This document shows positions 1-9,708 of a stretch of 64,000 nt of DNA, piece after piece. Every line of letters starts with the position of its first letter. Positions within the stretch are counted from its first letter, which is position 1. The notes under the pieces are model-generated. The model had not been told where the DNA came from. It did no database searches and saw nothing but the letters and a program-made list of their open reading frames with translations. The stretch comes from Streptomyces endocoffeicus (lineage in GTDB: Bacteria; Actinomycetota; Actinomycetes; Streptomycetales; Streptomycetaceae). Location of the stretch: NCBI RefSeq assembly GCF_016741935.1, contig NZ_JAERRG010000034.1:1-64000 (forward strand), read 5' to 3'. Both the position numbers and the translations under genes were made by a program.

Positions 1-32
1 TCGCCCTGCTGGAACGACTGCTGCTCCCGTGA
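1..32 (+). CDS. 3' end of an unknown gene (partial)
   Basis: The third reading frame encodes ALLERLLLP and then a TGA at 30-32. This is compatible with the tail of a gene that starts outside the window. A run of leucines at a C-terminus is common in helical proteins and gives no family. It is the only frame that closes cleanly before the next gene, but the piece is too short to be sure it is coding. Confidence 0.2.
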   Translation, partial: ALLERLLLP

Positions 33-121
33 GTCCTGGAGATCACCGGCTGACCGGACTCCACCCATAGTTCCACCCGTGGGTCCAGGCGCGTACGGGC
101 CCGTGCCAGCAGGCTCGAGGC

Positions 122-670
122 ATGACAACGACTGACTGGATCACCGACATCGCCCTCCTCCTCGTCGTCTTCCGGCAGCTACGGGAGGGCCGCCTCGACG
201 CCAAGTCGTACGTGATCCCCCTGGGGATCGTGGCCTTCGTCGCGCACAGCTACCTGAACAACGTGCCCACGGCCGGCAACGACCTGGTGCTGATCGGCGC
301 GCTCGTCGCCATCGGCGCGGCCCTCGGCGTCGCGGGCGGCGTCTACACCCGTATACGCAAGGTCGGCGCGCGTCTCTTCATCAAGGCGGGCGCGGTCTCC
401 GCGACCCTGTGGGTGGTGGGCATGGGGGCGCGGATGGGCTTCCAGCTATGGGTCGACCACGGCGGCGCCGACGACGTGGCCCGCTTCAGCCTGGCTCATC
501 AGATCACCACGGGGGACGCGTGGGTGGCCGCGTTCATGTTGATGGCACTCACCGAGGTGGTCACGCGGCTGGGCACCATATTTCTCCGCGGCCGCGTGGC
601 CACCCGGGAGCAGCGGCAGCCGGCCGCGGACGGACGGGTCGCGGCGGTCGCCGCGGACCGGACGGTCTGA
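122..670 (+). CDS. Small polytopic membrane protein (CcdC/DUF1453-like)
   Basis: This 182-residue protein starts at an ATG and has about four hydrophobic segments near residues 30-46, 53-73, 86-108 and 133-152, followed by a charged tail rich in Arg and Ala. The pattern, including the basic loop between helices two and three, resembles the CcdC/DUF1453 group often encoded beside actinobacterial sensor kinases. It ends 20 bases before the sensor kinase start, so the two are probably co-transcribed. It may be an accessory to the kinase, but no catalytic or ligand residues are visible. The family assignment is from overall pattern only. Confidence 0.65.
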   Translation: MTTTDWITDIALLLVVFRQLREGRLDAKSYVIPLGIVAFVAHSYLNNVPTAGNDLVLIGALVAIGAALGVAGGVYTRIRKVGARLFIKAGAVSATLWVVGMGARMGFQLWVDHGGADDVARFSLAHQITTGDAWVAAFMLMALTEVVTRLGTIFLRGRVATREQRQPAADGRVAAVAADRTV

Positions 671-690
671 GTACGGGTTATCGTCGCGCC

Positions 691-1881
691 GTGTCCGCTT
701 CCGACAATCCCCCAGCCCCCGGGCCGGCTTCCGAACGGGAGCCCGGCCCTCGGGTCGTGCTCCGGCACGACGCCGCTCTCCAGTGGGCCGTCACCCTGCT
801 GATCATCGCCATCGCGGTCATTACCGTCCGGCCGGTGGGCGTCAGCGGCCGCGGCCTGGCCGTGGTCGCCCTGCTGGTGGTCAACTCCGTCGCCCTGCTG
901 GCCAGACATCTGCCGCCCGCCTTCCCACGCCGGGCCGCGCTGGTCTGGCTGACCGCCGGTGTCGTGGCGTCCGCCGGCCTGCTGGAGGTGAGCAACAGCG
1001 GCTCCGGCTACCTCTTCGCCTACTTCCTCGTCGGCCACGCCGGCTACCGCCTCGCGCTCAAGCCGTCCCTGGCGGTCGCTGCCCTGTCCAGTCTGCTGTG
1101 CGGCGCTGTCTTCTATTTCTACGTCGGCCCCGATCACCAGGTGCTCACCTGGACCTTCGGCCTCAGCACCGGCATCCCGGTCGTGGCCGGAATCCTGGGC
1201 CGCGGCAGGCAACAGGCAGTGGAGGCGAGGCTCCAGGCCGCCGAGTCCGCCGAGCGGGCCGCGCGGGCCGAGGCACGAACGGCCGTGCTCACCGAACGCG
1301 GCCGCATCGCCCGCGACGTCCACGATGTGCTGGCGCACTCGCTGGCCGGGATCAACATGCACCTGGAGCTGGCGGACGCCTTGATGGACACCGGCGACCT
1401 GGAGAAGGTCCGCGCGGCGCACAACAAGGCGCAGCGCCTTGTCAGGGAGAGCCTGAAGCAGGCCCAGTGGACCGTGCACGCGCTGCGCGAGGACTCCCTT
1501 CCGCTGCTCGAGAGCCTGACCGCCATGATCGAGTCCTCCGGCCACCGCGAGGTGCTCACCGTCACCGGGGCCGTCCGAGAGCTGCCGGCACAGGTCACCC
1601 AGAACGTGCTGCGCATCGCGCAGGAGGCGCTGACCAACGCGGCCCGGCACGCTCCCGGGGCCGAGATCGCGGTGGAGCTGACGTTCGACGCCGCCTCGAC
1701 CAGCCTTGCCGTCCGCAACGGGCCCGCGACCGGTGAGGCGACCGCGGGTGTCGGCAGCGGCATGGGACTGATAGGAATGCGCGAACGCGTCGCCCTGCTG
1801 GGCGGCACCCTCACCGCGGGTCCGCTCACCGAGGGACCGGACCGGGGCGGCTGGCAGGTGGAGGCAGTGATCCGAGGATGA
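691..1881 (+). CDS. NarL-type sensor histidine kinase
   Basis: A 396-residue membrane sensor kinase. The GTG at 691 was chosen because the open frame upstream only mirrors the preceding gene and hydrophobic sequence begins soon after this start. Residues 30-165 hold five or six membrane segments with no large outer sensor domain. A short coiled linker (about 172-200) leads to a HisKA_3 dimerisation box around ERGRIARDVHDVLAHSLAG, with phospho-accepting His211. The ATPase domain has an N-box (QEALTNAARHAPG) and a G-box (GSGMGLIGMRERVALLGG). The stop overlaps the response regulator start by ATGA, so the pair is translationally coupled. The signal is unknown. Confidence 0.92.
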   Translation: MSASDNPPAPGPASEREPGPRVVLRHDAALQWAVTLLIIAIAVITVRPVGVSGRGLAVVALLVVNSVALLARHLPPAFPRRAALVWLTAGVVASAGLLEVSNSGSGYLFAYFLVGHAGYRLALKPSLAVAALSSLLCGAVFYFYVGPDHQVLTWTFGLSTGIPVVAGILGRGRQQAVEARLQAAESAERAARAEARTAVLTERGRIARDVHDVLAHSLAGINMHLELADALMDTGDLEKVRAAHNKAQRLVRESLKQAQWTVHALREDSLPLLESLTAMIESSGHREVLTVTGAVRELPAQVTQNVLRIAQEALTNAARHAPGAEIAVELTFDAASTSLAVRNGPATGEATAGVGSGMGLIGMRERVALLGGTLTAGPLTEGPDRGGWQVEAVIRG

Positions 1882-2576
1882 CGACGAACGAACCGGCCCA
1901 GGAGCCACGGAACCCGCAGGACCCGCTGACCGAGCGCTCGCTGAAGGTGATCGTCGCCGACGACCAGGCCACCGTCCGCGAGCCCTTGGCCGCGGTGCTC
2001 GACATGACCGAGGACATCGACGTCGTGGCCGCCGCCGCGGACGGTGCCGAGGTGCTCGCCGCCGTGGCCGCCACACCGGTCGACGTCGTCCTGATGGACC
2101 TGCGCATGCCTGTCATGGACGGCACCGAGGCCACCCGCCGGCTGAGCGAGGAACACCCGGGAACGGCCGTGGTCGTGCTGACCACCTTCGCCGACGACGA
2201 CTCGATCCTGGCCGCCCTGAGCGCCGGCGCCCGCGGCTATCTGACGAAGAACGCGGGGCGCCAGGACATCGTCCGCGCGATCCGGGCCGCCGCCGCGGGA
2301 CAGTCCGTTCTCGACCACGAGGTGCAGAACCGCCTCCTGGCCACCGTCCGCACGCGCCCGCCGGTCGACGCGCAGCCGCTCCCCCCTGACCTCACCCGCC
2401 GCGAACGCGAGGTGCTCACCCTTATCGGCCAGGGCCTGCCCAACCAGGCCATCGCCGAGAAACTCTTCATCAGCGAGGCCACGGTCAAGACCCACATCAA
2501 CAACCTGTTCGCCAAAGCCGGCATCCGGGACCGCGTCGACGCCGTCCGCCGCGCCATCGCGGCCGGCCTGGCATGA
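1878..2576 (+). CDS. NarL/LuxR-family response regulator
   Basis: A 232-residue DNA-binding response regulator, the partner of the kinase directly upstream, with which it shares an ATGA overlap. The receiver domain (about 22-140) has the acidic pair Asp28/Asp29, phospho-accepting Asp74 in VLMDLRMPVMDG, Thr102/103 and Lys124. A GerE-type helix-turn-helix follows (about 168-230: LTRREREVLTLIGQGL, then ISEATVKTHINNLF). Phosphotransfer from His211 of the kinase to Asp74 is the expected reaction. The N-terminus carries about 20 extra residues, but the ATGA overlap supports this start. Targets cannot be read from the window. Confidence 0.94.
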   Translation: MTTNEPAQEPRNPQDPLTERSLKVIVADDQATVREPLAAVLDMTEDIDVVAAAADGAEVLAAVAATPVDVVLMDLRMPVMDGTEATRRLSEEHPGTAVVVLTTFADDDSILAALSAGARGYLTKNAGRQDIVRAIRAAAAGQSVLDHEVQNRLLATVRTRPPVDAQPLPPDLTRREREVLTLIGQGLPNQAIAEKLFISEATVKTHINNLFAKAGIRDRVDAVRRAIAAGLA

Positions 2577-2894
2577 CCCGGGCCCCGGTTCGGGCGGTCA
2601 GGCCGTCCGTGCGTTTAGCCGGTGGCCGGTGGCCGGCCGCCGGACGAGGCGGGCGGGCTTCGGTCTCGGCGAGGGTGGTGGTGAGCCAATCAACGTCACC
2701 CGCTCCCGCCGGGGACGACTCGTTCGCCAGGCACTCCTCGAACGCCCCGGACGCGGCGGCTATCAGAAACAAACTTGACGCCCTCTCAGGGATTGGGCAG
2801 GGGCGCGGGGTGGTCGCCGGAGGCTGACACGGAGGCAGGAACGACCCCCGGTGATCATGAGGTGTGGAGTCCCTGATCACCACGACGGAAGACC
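2577..2894. other. Intergenic region with no convincing gene
   Basis: Short frames here have no recognisable product. The right part (about 2850-2881) carries GGTGATCA and TGATCACC as an 8-base inverted repeat 16 bases apart, just before the ISAs1-like start. It may belong to the IS end or its promoter. Nothing else is supported. Confidence 0.4.
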
Positions 2895-3035
2895 GTGCCT
2901 GCCCGTTCGTCCTCGCTCATCCCGGGCCCTTTGGGTCAACTCACCGACGCCGTACCGCCCGTCTTGGATGACCTCCCCAACCTGCTGACCTGCCTGGCCC
3001 GGGTACCCGATCCCCGCCGGGACCACGGGTGCCGT
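2895..3035 (+). pseudogene. ISAs1-family transposase, N-terminal remnant
   Basis: A GTG start is followed by about 45 residues ending in LPNLLTCLARVPDPRRDHG. This is the N-terminal signature of ISAs1-type (DDE_Tnp_ISAs1 associated) transposases, in which a leucine-rich helix precedes the VPDPRR motif. The family then stops abruptly at about 3035, and the same frame runs by chance into an unrelated Tn3-type transposase. Only about an eighth of the usual protein is left, so it cannot act. It was most likely cut by insertion or recombination of the Tn3-like element. Confidence 0.7.
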
Positions 3036-3143
3036 CAACGAACGTGCCATGAGCCCCAAATATGGTTGAACCTTGATGAGTTCCCCAACCTGACCGGCTC
3101 CGATCCGGCATCATCGGCGCCCATGGCGCGCCAGGCGGTAGGG

Positions 3144-5800
3144 ATGGATGAGCTGGTCGAGCACTGGACGGTGCTCGATGACGAGACCGACGTCATCGCC
3201 GGCAAGCGAGGCGGGACGCGGCTCGGGTTCGCCCCGCTGCTGAAGCACTACACCCGCCACGGCCGGTTCCCCCGCGGGCGTGGAGACATCTCGGATGAGG
3301 CGGTCGCCTTCGTCGCCCGGCAGAGGGGCATCCCGGCAGCGGAGTTCGACTCCTACCAGTGGGCCGGCAGCACGATCGAGTACCACCGCGCCCAAATTCG
3401 CGAGCACCTGGGCTTTCGAACCTGCTCGGTCGCTGACGCGGAGAAGCTGACTGCGTGGCTGGCCGCGAACGTCGCGCACGCCGAGCGGCATGCCGGCCAG
3501 GTCCGGGAGGAGCTGCTCAAGCACTGCCGGGAGGAGGCCATCGAGCCGCCGTCGCCGGACCGGGTCACTCGCATGGTGCGCTCCGCCCTGCACACCGCGG
3601 AGGAGTCCTGGTTCACCGCGGTCGCGGCCCGGCTGCCGCAGGAGGTGCGCGAGGCGCATCCTCGGCCTGGTCGCCCCGGCCGACGATCCCGAAGAAGGCG
3701 GGGGTGGGGAAACCGGGGAGGCGCGTGACGGGGAGTCGGTGCTGGCCCGGATCAAGGCGATGCCGGGGAATGTGAGTCTGGAGTCGATGCTGCGGGAGAT
3801 CGCCATGCCGGAGGCGATCCGCGCTGTGAGGCTGCCGGGAGATCTGTTCGCGGATGTGGCGCCGAAGGTACTGGCCTCCTGGCGGCAGCGCGCCGCCGTC
3901 GAATCGCCTTCCCACCTGCGTCGGCGCTCGCCGCAGACGGCCCTGACGCTGCTGGCGGCGCTGCTGGCGGAGTGCGAGCGGGAGGTGACCGATGCCCTGG
4001 TGGACCTTTTGATCGCCACCGTGCACCGGATCGGCGCCCGCGCCGAGCGGAAGGTGACCAACGAGTTGGTCAACGCCTTCAAGAAGGTGTCGGGCAAGGA
4101 GAACCTGCTGTTCGCCATCGCCGAGGCGTCGCTGGCCGAACCCGACGGCGAGGTGCGCGAGGTCGTCTACCCGGCGGTGCGCGGCGGCGAGCAGACCCTG
4201 AAGGAGCTGGTACACGAGTACAAGACGAAGGGCCCGGTCTACCGGCGCACGGCGCAGACGACGCTGAAGGCGTCCTGCACCAACCACTACCGGCGCGGCC
4301 TGATCGGGCCGCTGAACGTGCTGTCGTTTCGGTCCAACAACGCTGCGCACCGGCCGGTGGTCGACGCCGTGGAGCTGATCAAGCGGTACGCCAGGGCCGG
4401 GAACACCACCTACTACCCGCTCGGCGAGCACGTGCCGCAGCATCGGGGCACCACCGGGCAGTGGGCGGAGCTGGTGCACCGCGCCGACAAGCGCGGCCGG
4501 GCCCGGACGGTGCGCATGGTGTACCAGGTGGTCACCTTCCAGGCGCTGCGCGAGCAACTGCGCTGCAAGGAGGTGTGGGTCGCCGGCGCCGGGCGGTGGC
4601 GCGACCCGGACCAGGACCTGCCCGGCGACTTCGAGGTCCGCCGCACCGAGCACTGCGGCGAGCTGCGCAAACCGCTGGATGCCGGCGAGTTCGTCGCGGA
4701 CCTGCGCGGGGAGATGGCCGCGGCCCTGGCCGCCTTGGACGCCGACCTGCCCGGCCTGGACTGGGTGGAGATCGCCGAGCGGAAGGCCGGGGCGATCAAG
4801 TTCACCGCCCCCGAGGCGGCCGAGGAGCCGGGCTGTGGGGCGGCGGGTCGACCGCGGTGGCCTCCGACTCCACCCACTTCCGCTCGTGGGATCAAACCTG
4901 TTCACCGAGTGGCACTCGCGCTGCGGCGGGCGCGGGATCCTGGTGTACTGGCACGTCGAGCGGGGCTCGGTGGTGGTGCACTCCCAGACGCTGCGCGCCT
5001 CGGCCTCGGAGGTCGCGGCGATGGTCGAGGGCGCCATCCGGCACGGCACCGCCAGGCAGGTCGAGGGCAACTATGTCGACTCCCACGGGCAGAGCGAAAT
5101 CGGATTCGGCGTCACCAGGCTCTTGAACGTGGACCTGCTGCCGCGGATCAAGCAGATCAACCGGGTGCGGCTGTACCGGCCGGTCGCCGGGGAGCCGGAC
5201 GCCTTCCCGAATCTGCGCCCCGCGCTGACCCGACCGATCCGCTGGGACGTGATCGCCGACAACGACGACCAGGTCATCAAGTACGCCACCGCGATCCGCA
5301 CCGGCACCGCGTCCGCTGAGGCGATCCTGGCCCGCTTCACCCGCGCCGCCTCTCACCCCGCCTACCGGGCCATGCTGGAGATCGGCCGCGCCCAACGCAC
5401 CCTGTTCGTCGCCCGCTACCTGCACTCCCCCGACCTGCAGCGGGAGATCGAGGAGGGGCTGAACGTGGTGGAAGCCTGGAACGCGGCGAACGCGGCGATC
5501 TACTACGGCAGGGGCGGGGAGATCTCCTCCAACCGGCGCGAGGAGGTGGAGATGGCGGCGCTGTGCCTGCGGATCCTCCAGGCGTCCCTGGTGTTCGTCA
5601 ACACCTTGATGCTCCAGGACGTGCTGGCCGAGCCACGGTGGTCGGCGCTGCTGGCCCCGGCCGACCGGCGCGGGCTCACGCCGTTGTTCTGGCACCACAT
5701 GCGCCCCTATGGCGAAGTCCGACTCGATCTCGGCGACCGCCTGCGCAGCGGCGTCGCCGAGCAGCCGGGCCCGTCCGCGGACAAGGCGGGGCCCCGGTAG
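3144..5800 (+). pseudogene. tnpA: Tn3-family transposase TnpA, copy 1, multiply frameshifted
   Basis: This is a Tn3-family DDE transposase of the Tn4651/Tn4652-like branch, split over three frames. It starts with MDELVEHWTVLDDETD. A shift near 3655 joins RLPQEVREA to RILGLVAPADDP. The central part runs to KFTAPEAAEEP near 4834. Two more shifts within about 60 bases move through VASDSTHF (first catalytic Asp) into NLFTEWHSRC, VDSHGQSE (second Asp) and VVEAWNAANAAIYYG (catalytic Glu). A stretch normally present before VASDS is missing, so there is also an internal deletion. The three active-site residues lie in two different frames, so no functional product is expected. The transposase normally catalyses replicative transposition by a cointegrate. 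Confidence 0.88.
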
Positions 5801-5933
5801 TACCGCGGCACGTGTGTCGGCAGCCGTCGGCCGCTCGCCACTCGATCGAGTGCCCTGGTGCCCGGCGCACCCCGCGGCGCCAGGGCTGTTCGTTTTTCGG
5901 CGTGGGGCCGTACCCTTCGACCTGCATCGATGT
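5801..5933. other. Spacer between two Tn3-type transposase remnants
   Basis: No gene is supported here. It runs from the stop of the first TnpA remnant to the GGGG-starting terminal repeat of the next element. No terminal repeat for the first element was found. Confidence 0.35.
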
Positions 5934-5984
5934 GGGGTCTCAGTAGTACTCGCCGAAAAAACAACGGAGTAGTCCCTGACCTGG
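5934..5984 (+). repeat. Tn3-type terminal repeat, copy A
   Basis: The 51 bases begin with GGGG, carry an A-rich core (GAAAAAACAAC) and end in CCTGACCTGG. They match 12087-12137 in the same orientation at about 44 of 51 positions. GGGG at the outer end and an A-rich inner block are typical of 38-50 bp Tn3-family terminal inverted repeats. It lies 67 bases before the second TnpA start and is read as the left end of that element. No inverted partner was found in the window. Confidence 0.7.
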
Positions 5985-6051
5985 ACCGTTTCCATGATGT
6001 CGGCGACTCGTTGAGCTGAACGGGTGAATCCGGTGGCGGGAGGGGTGGGCG

Positions 6052-8230
6052 ATGGCGACGCGGGTGTTCTCCGAGGAGGAGCTGGAGGCCCTGCGTACGT
6101 TCCCGGCGATCGGGAAGGACCAGCTGATCCGCTACTTCACCCTCACCTCGGCGGATGAGGCGTTCTTGCGGAAGTTCCCGCGTCCCCAGACGGTGCTGGG
6201 GGCGGCGGTGCAGTTGCGCACGCTGCCGTGGCTGGGGTTCGTGCCGGACGATATGCCGTCGGCTCCGCGTGCGGCGGTGGGGCGGCTGGCGCGGCAGCTT
6301 GGCCTGCCGGTGGAGGTACTGCACGGCTACGGTGCGGCCCGGGGGCAGACGCGGACGGATCATCTGCGGCAGGTGGCGGAGTATCTGGGGTGGCGGTCGG
6401 CGAAGTCGCTGGAGCTGAAGGAGCTGGATGAGTTCCTGCTGGCGCGGGCGATGGAGCATGATTCGCCGTCGCTGCTGTTCCGGCTGGGCTGTGAATACCC
6501 CCGCTCGGCGAAGGTGATCCGCCCCGGTGTGGTCACGCTGCTGGAGAGGGTCGGCACGGCCCGGCAGGCCGCCGAGCGGGAGACTCACCGCCCGCGTGGC
6601 GCACCTGCTGACCCAGGAGCGGGCCCGCGGCTTGGACGAGCTGCTGGTTGTCGCTCCGGAGCTGAAGTCCACGCGCTTGAACTGGCTGGTGACCGGGCCG
6701 GTGCAGGCGTCGCCCAACAGCGTGGGCGGCGAGGTGGAGAAGCTGTGGTTCCTGCGGGGCCTGGACGCCGACACGCTCGATGTGTCCGCGCTGCCGGCCG
6801 AGCGGCGCCGCCACCTGGCCCAGATCGGGCGCCGCCTGACCGCGCAGGCCCTGGTGCGGCGGGAGCCGAACCGGCGCTATCCGATCCTGCTCACGCTGCT
6901 GGCGCAGTCCGCGGTCGATGTCCTCGACTCCGTCGTGCAGCCTTTCGACCAGACCCTGTCGGGCTCGGAGTCGCGCGCCCGGGTCAAGCTGCGCGACGAG
7001 CTGGCCGAGCGGGCGAAGGCGTCGGAGGACCGGCTCGGTCTGCTGGAGGAGATTCTGCCTGTCCTGGCCGATGTCGGGATCGCGGATGAGGACGTGGGGG
7101 TGCTGCCGCGGGAGAAGATCGGCGTGGACCGGATCCGCGCCCCGCACGCCGCCACCACGCCGCGGCTGCCGCGGGACCACGGGCATCTGCGGCTGCCGGA
7201 GGGCTCCTACGTCTACATCCGGCAGTTCACGCCGAAGGTGCTGGAGACCGTGCGGTTCGTGGGCGGCACCGAGGCGAAGCCGCTGATCGAGGCGCTGGGC
7301 GTCCTGCGGGAGTTGAACGCCACCGGCGCCCGCAATGTCCCCGACGGTGCCCCGACCGCGTTCGTGCCGGCCCGCTGGCAGGGCTACCTGGATGAGGCCG
7401 CGGCGAAGGGAGACGCGACCGCCTTCCGGCACTACTGGGAGTTGTGCACGCTGCTCACGCTGCGCGACTCGCTGCGCTCGGGGGATGTGTACGTGCCCGG
7501 CTCGCGCCGCTACGACAACCCCGCCGCCTACCTGTTCACCCCCGCCCAGTGGGAGGACCACCGTACGGAGTTCTGCCGCCTGGTCGGCGAGAGCCCCGAG
7601 GCCGGCGAGGCCCTCGCGCTGGTGCGGGACGAACTGGATGGGGCGTTGAACGGCCTGGAGGAGACCCTGGAGAAGGGCGACGGGCCGGTCCGCCTGAACG
7701 AGCAGGGTGAGCTGGTTATCTCTCCGCTGAGTGCGGAGGACATTCCCGGCGAGGCCGACGAGCTGCACGCCGAGCTGGAGCGGATGCTGCCGAATGCGCC
7801 GATCACCTCGGTGCTGGTGGAGATGGACCGGCACACCGGATTTCTGGATTGCTTCACTCACGCCGGCGGCAAGCAGGCCCGCTCCCCGCAGCTGAAGAGG
7901 AAACTGATCGCCTGCCTGATCGGGCTCTCCACGCACCTCGGGCTGCACGGGATGGCCTCCTCCTGTGGCATCCCGTACGACGTGCTGGCGTGGACGGCGG
8001 AGTGGTACATCCGCGAGGAGACGCTGCGCGAGGCGAACATCTGCCTGGTCAACTACCATCACCAGCTGCCCATGACAGCCATGTTCGGCTCCGGCACCCT
8101 GTCGTCCTCCGACGGGCAGCGCTCCCCCACCCGGGGTAAGTCGATCACCGCACGGCATCTGAACAAGTACTTCGTCTCCGAGGGCATCTCCACCTACACC
8201 CACGTCAGCGGTCAGCACTCGACGTTCGGC
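6052..8230 (+). pseudogene. tnpA: Tn3-family transposase TnpA, copy 2, frameshifted and 3'-truncated
   Basis: This second Tn3-family transposase differs from copy 1. It opens with MATRVFSEEELEALRTF (DUF4158-type N-terminus). A single-base shift near 6580 joins RQAAERETH to ARVAHLLTQERARGLDEL. The protein then reads through the core (PNSVGGEVEKLWFLRG, EMDRHTGFLDCFTHAGG) to the first catalytic Asp in SSSDGQRSPTRGKS and stops matching at THVSGQHSTFG, about 8230. The second Asp and the Glu are lost, so it is dead. From there the open frame continues into the tail of an unrelated TetR regulator. A Tn3-type end lies just upstream at 5934. Confidence 0.88.
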
Positions 8231-8380
8231 GAGCAGGCGCTCGAAGCGGGCCGGCCTCTGCTGGCTGCGGCCCAGGACGCCGGCGAGATCCGCGGCGACC
8301 TCACGCTGGAGCGGATCTTCGACATGATCGTCGCCATTGCCCGGATCCACGGCTCACCGGACTACCTGGAGCCGCGCTAG
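8231..8380 (+). pseudogene. TetR-family regulator, C-terminal remnant fused to TnpA
   Basis: After the TnpA match ends, the same frame reads EQALEAGRPLLAAAQDAGEI and then ERIFDMIVAIARIHGSPDYL before a stop. This is the helical C-terminal domain of TetR/AcrR repressors of the kind whose last helices read as DMIVAIARI. The DNA-binding half is absent. The junction is exactly in frame by chance and gives an apparent hybrid with no plausible function. The lost repressor may once have controlled neighbouring genes such as the epoxide hydrolase, but that is inference. Confidence 0.65.
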
Positions 8381-8534
8381 GTCTTTCACCTGCTGCGGAG
8401 CTGACGAGGCGTATGTCGGGCCGAGCCGGGCAACGTTTGCCCATCGCACCGCCCCACAACGTGATGTGCCGGTAACCCGGGGGACTGACAGGACCATCCC
8501 CTGGACGCGGGCTTCCCAGGGGTGGCACGGACAG

Positions 8535-9656
8535 TCAGCGGAACAGGCGGAAGAACCCGCGCACCTGCTTGACCAGCGACTCCGGCTGCTCCAACGCGGC
8601 GAAGTGGCCGCCACGCGGCAGCTCCTCGAACCAGCGCAGGTCGGTGAACCGCAGCTCGGCCTCCCGCCTCGACGGGCGGGTTATGTCGCGCGGGTAGACC
8701 GACAGCCCGGATGGCGCGGTCACCTTGTCCCGGAAGTTGGCGAAGCTCTCCCAGTACAGGCGCGCCGACGACGTGGCCGACGCGGTGAACCAATAGACCG
8801 AGATCTCGTCGAGGATCGTCTGCCGCGACAACGCGTCCTCGGGATGGCCGTCGTTGTCCGTCCACGCCCAGAACTTCTCGGCGATCCAGGCGGCCTGCCC
8901 CGCCGGGGAGTCGGTGAGGCCGTAGCCGAGCGTCTGCGGCCGGGTCGCCTGGATCGCCGAGTACCCCCGGCCGGTGCGCTGCATCTCCTTCTCGGCCTCG
9001 AGATTCGCCAGCTCCGCGGGCGTCGGGTCATCGAACGTGCCCGCCGCCACGGATCCCAGGTTCAGGTGCACGCCGGCGACCCGCTCGGGCGCCACCTCGC
9101 CCAGCAGCGCGGACACCGCCGAACCCCAGTCACCACCCTGCGCGCCGTACCGTTCGTAACCCAGCGAGAACATCAATGTGTCCCAGGCGCGCGCGGTTCG
9201 AGTGATGCCCCACCCGGTCGTCGACGGTTTGTCGCTCCAGCCGTACCCGGGCAATGACGGCGCGACCACGTGGAACGCGTCCGCCGGGTCACCGCCGTGC
9301 GCGCGCGGGTCGGTCAGCGGGCCGAGGACCTCCAGGAATTCGAGCACCGAACCCGGCCACCCGTGCGTGAGCACGAGCGGGAACGCGTCCGGCTCCGGCG
9401 AGCGGACGTGCAGGAAGTGGATGCCCAGCCCGTCGATGGTGTCGCGGTACTGCGGGAACACGTTCAGCCGCTCGGCGAACCCGAAGTCGTAGTCCTCGGC
9501 CCAGCTGCGGCAAAGCTCCTGCGTATACGCCAGCGGCAGCCCCTGTGACCAGTCGTCCACCGGCTCGCGCTCGGGCCACCGTGTCCGTCGCAATCGTTCA
9601 CGCAGGTCCGCGATCTCGGCTTCGGTGATGCTGACCTCGAATGGCTCGGCGGACAT
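8535..9656 (-). CDS. Epoxide hydrolase (alpha/beta-hydrolase, EPHN type)
   Basis: This 373-residue cytosolic enzyme should open epoxides to diols through an alkyl-enzyme ester. The N-terminal EHN cap (about 5-110: FEVSITEAEIADLRERL, TRWPE, DDWSQG) precedes the hydrolase core, with the oxyanion motif HGWPG at 98-102, nucleophile Asp176 in GGDWGS and the catalytic His in RGGHFAALE near the C-terminus. Length and domain order are normal for microsomal-type bacterial epoxide hydrolases. A related enzyme lies at 17719-18882. The next gene on this strand starts 1.5 kb upstream at 11154, and the two may share transcription. The substrate is unknown. Confidence 0.93.
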   Translation of the reverse strand: MSAEPFEVSITEAEIADLRERLRRTRWPEREPVDDWSQGLPLAYTQELCRSWAEDYDFGFAERLNVFPQYRDTIDGLGIHFLHVRSPEPDAFPLVLTHGWPGSVLEFLEVLGPLTDPRAHGGDPADAFHVVAPSLPGYGWSDKPSTTGWGITRTARAWDTLMFSLGYERYGAQGGDWGSAVSALLGEVAPERVAGVHLNLGSVAAGTFDDPTPAELANLEAEKEMQRTGRGYSAIQATRPQTLGYGLTDSPAGQAAWIAEKFWAWTDNDGHPEDALSRQTILDEISVYWFTASATSSARLYWESFANFRDKVTAPSGLSVYPRDITRPSRREAELRFTDLRWFEELPRGGHFAALEQPESLVKQVRGFFRLFR

Positions 9657-9708
9657 GGCAAGGCTCCTTGCTGGTCAAGGCGTTATCGGATCAGATGCAG
9701 GTGGACTG

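Noticed and set aside
409..690. Upstream extension of the sensor kinase frame
   Set aside because: The extension translates into Arg/Gly-rich sequence opposite in register to the membrane protein gene. GTG 691 is the sensible start.
499..2076. Long minus-strand open frame opposite the sensor kinase
   Set aside because: It is Arg/Pro/Gly-rich without any domain and mirrors the high third-position GC of the kinase gene on the other strand.
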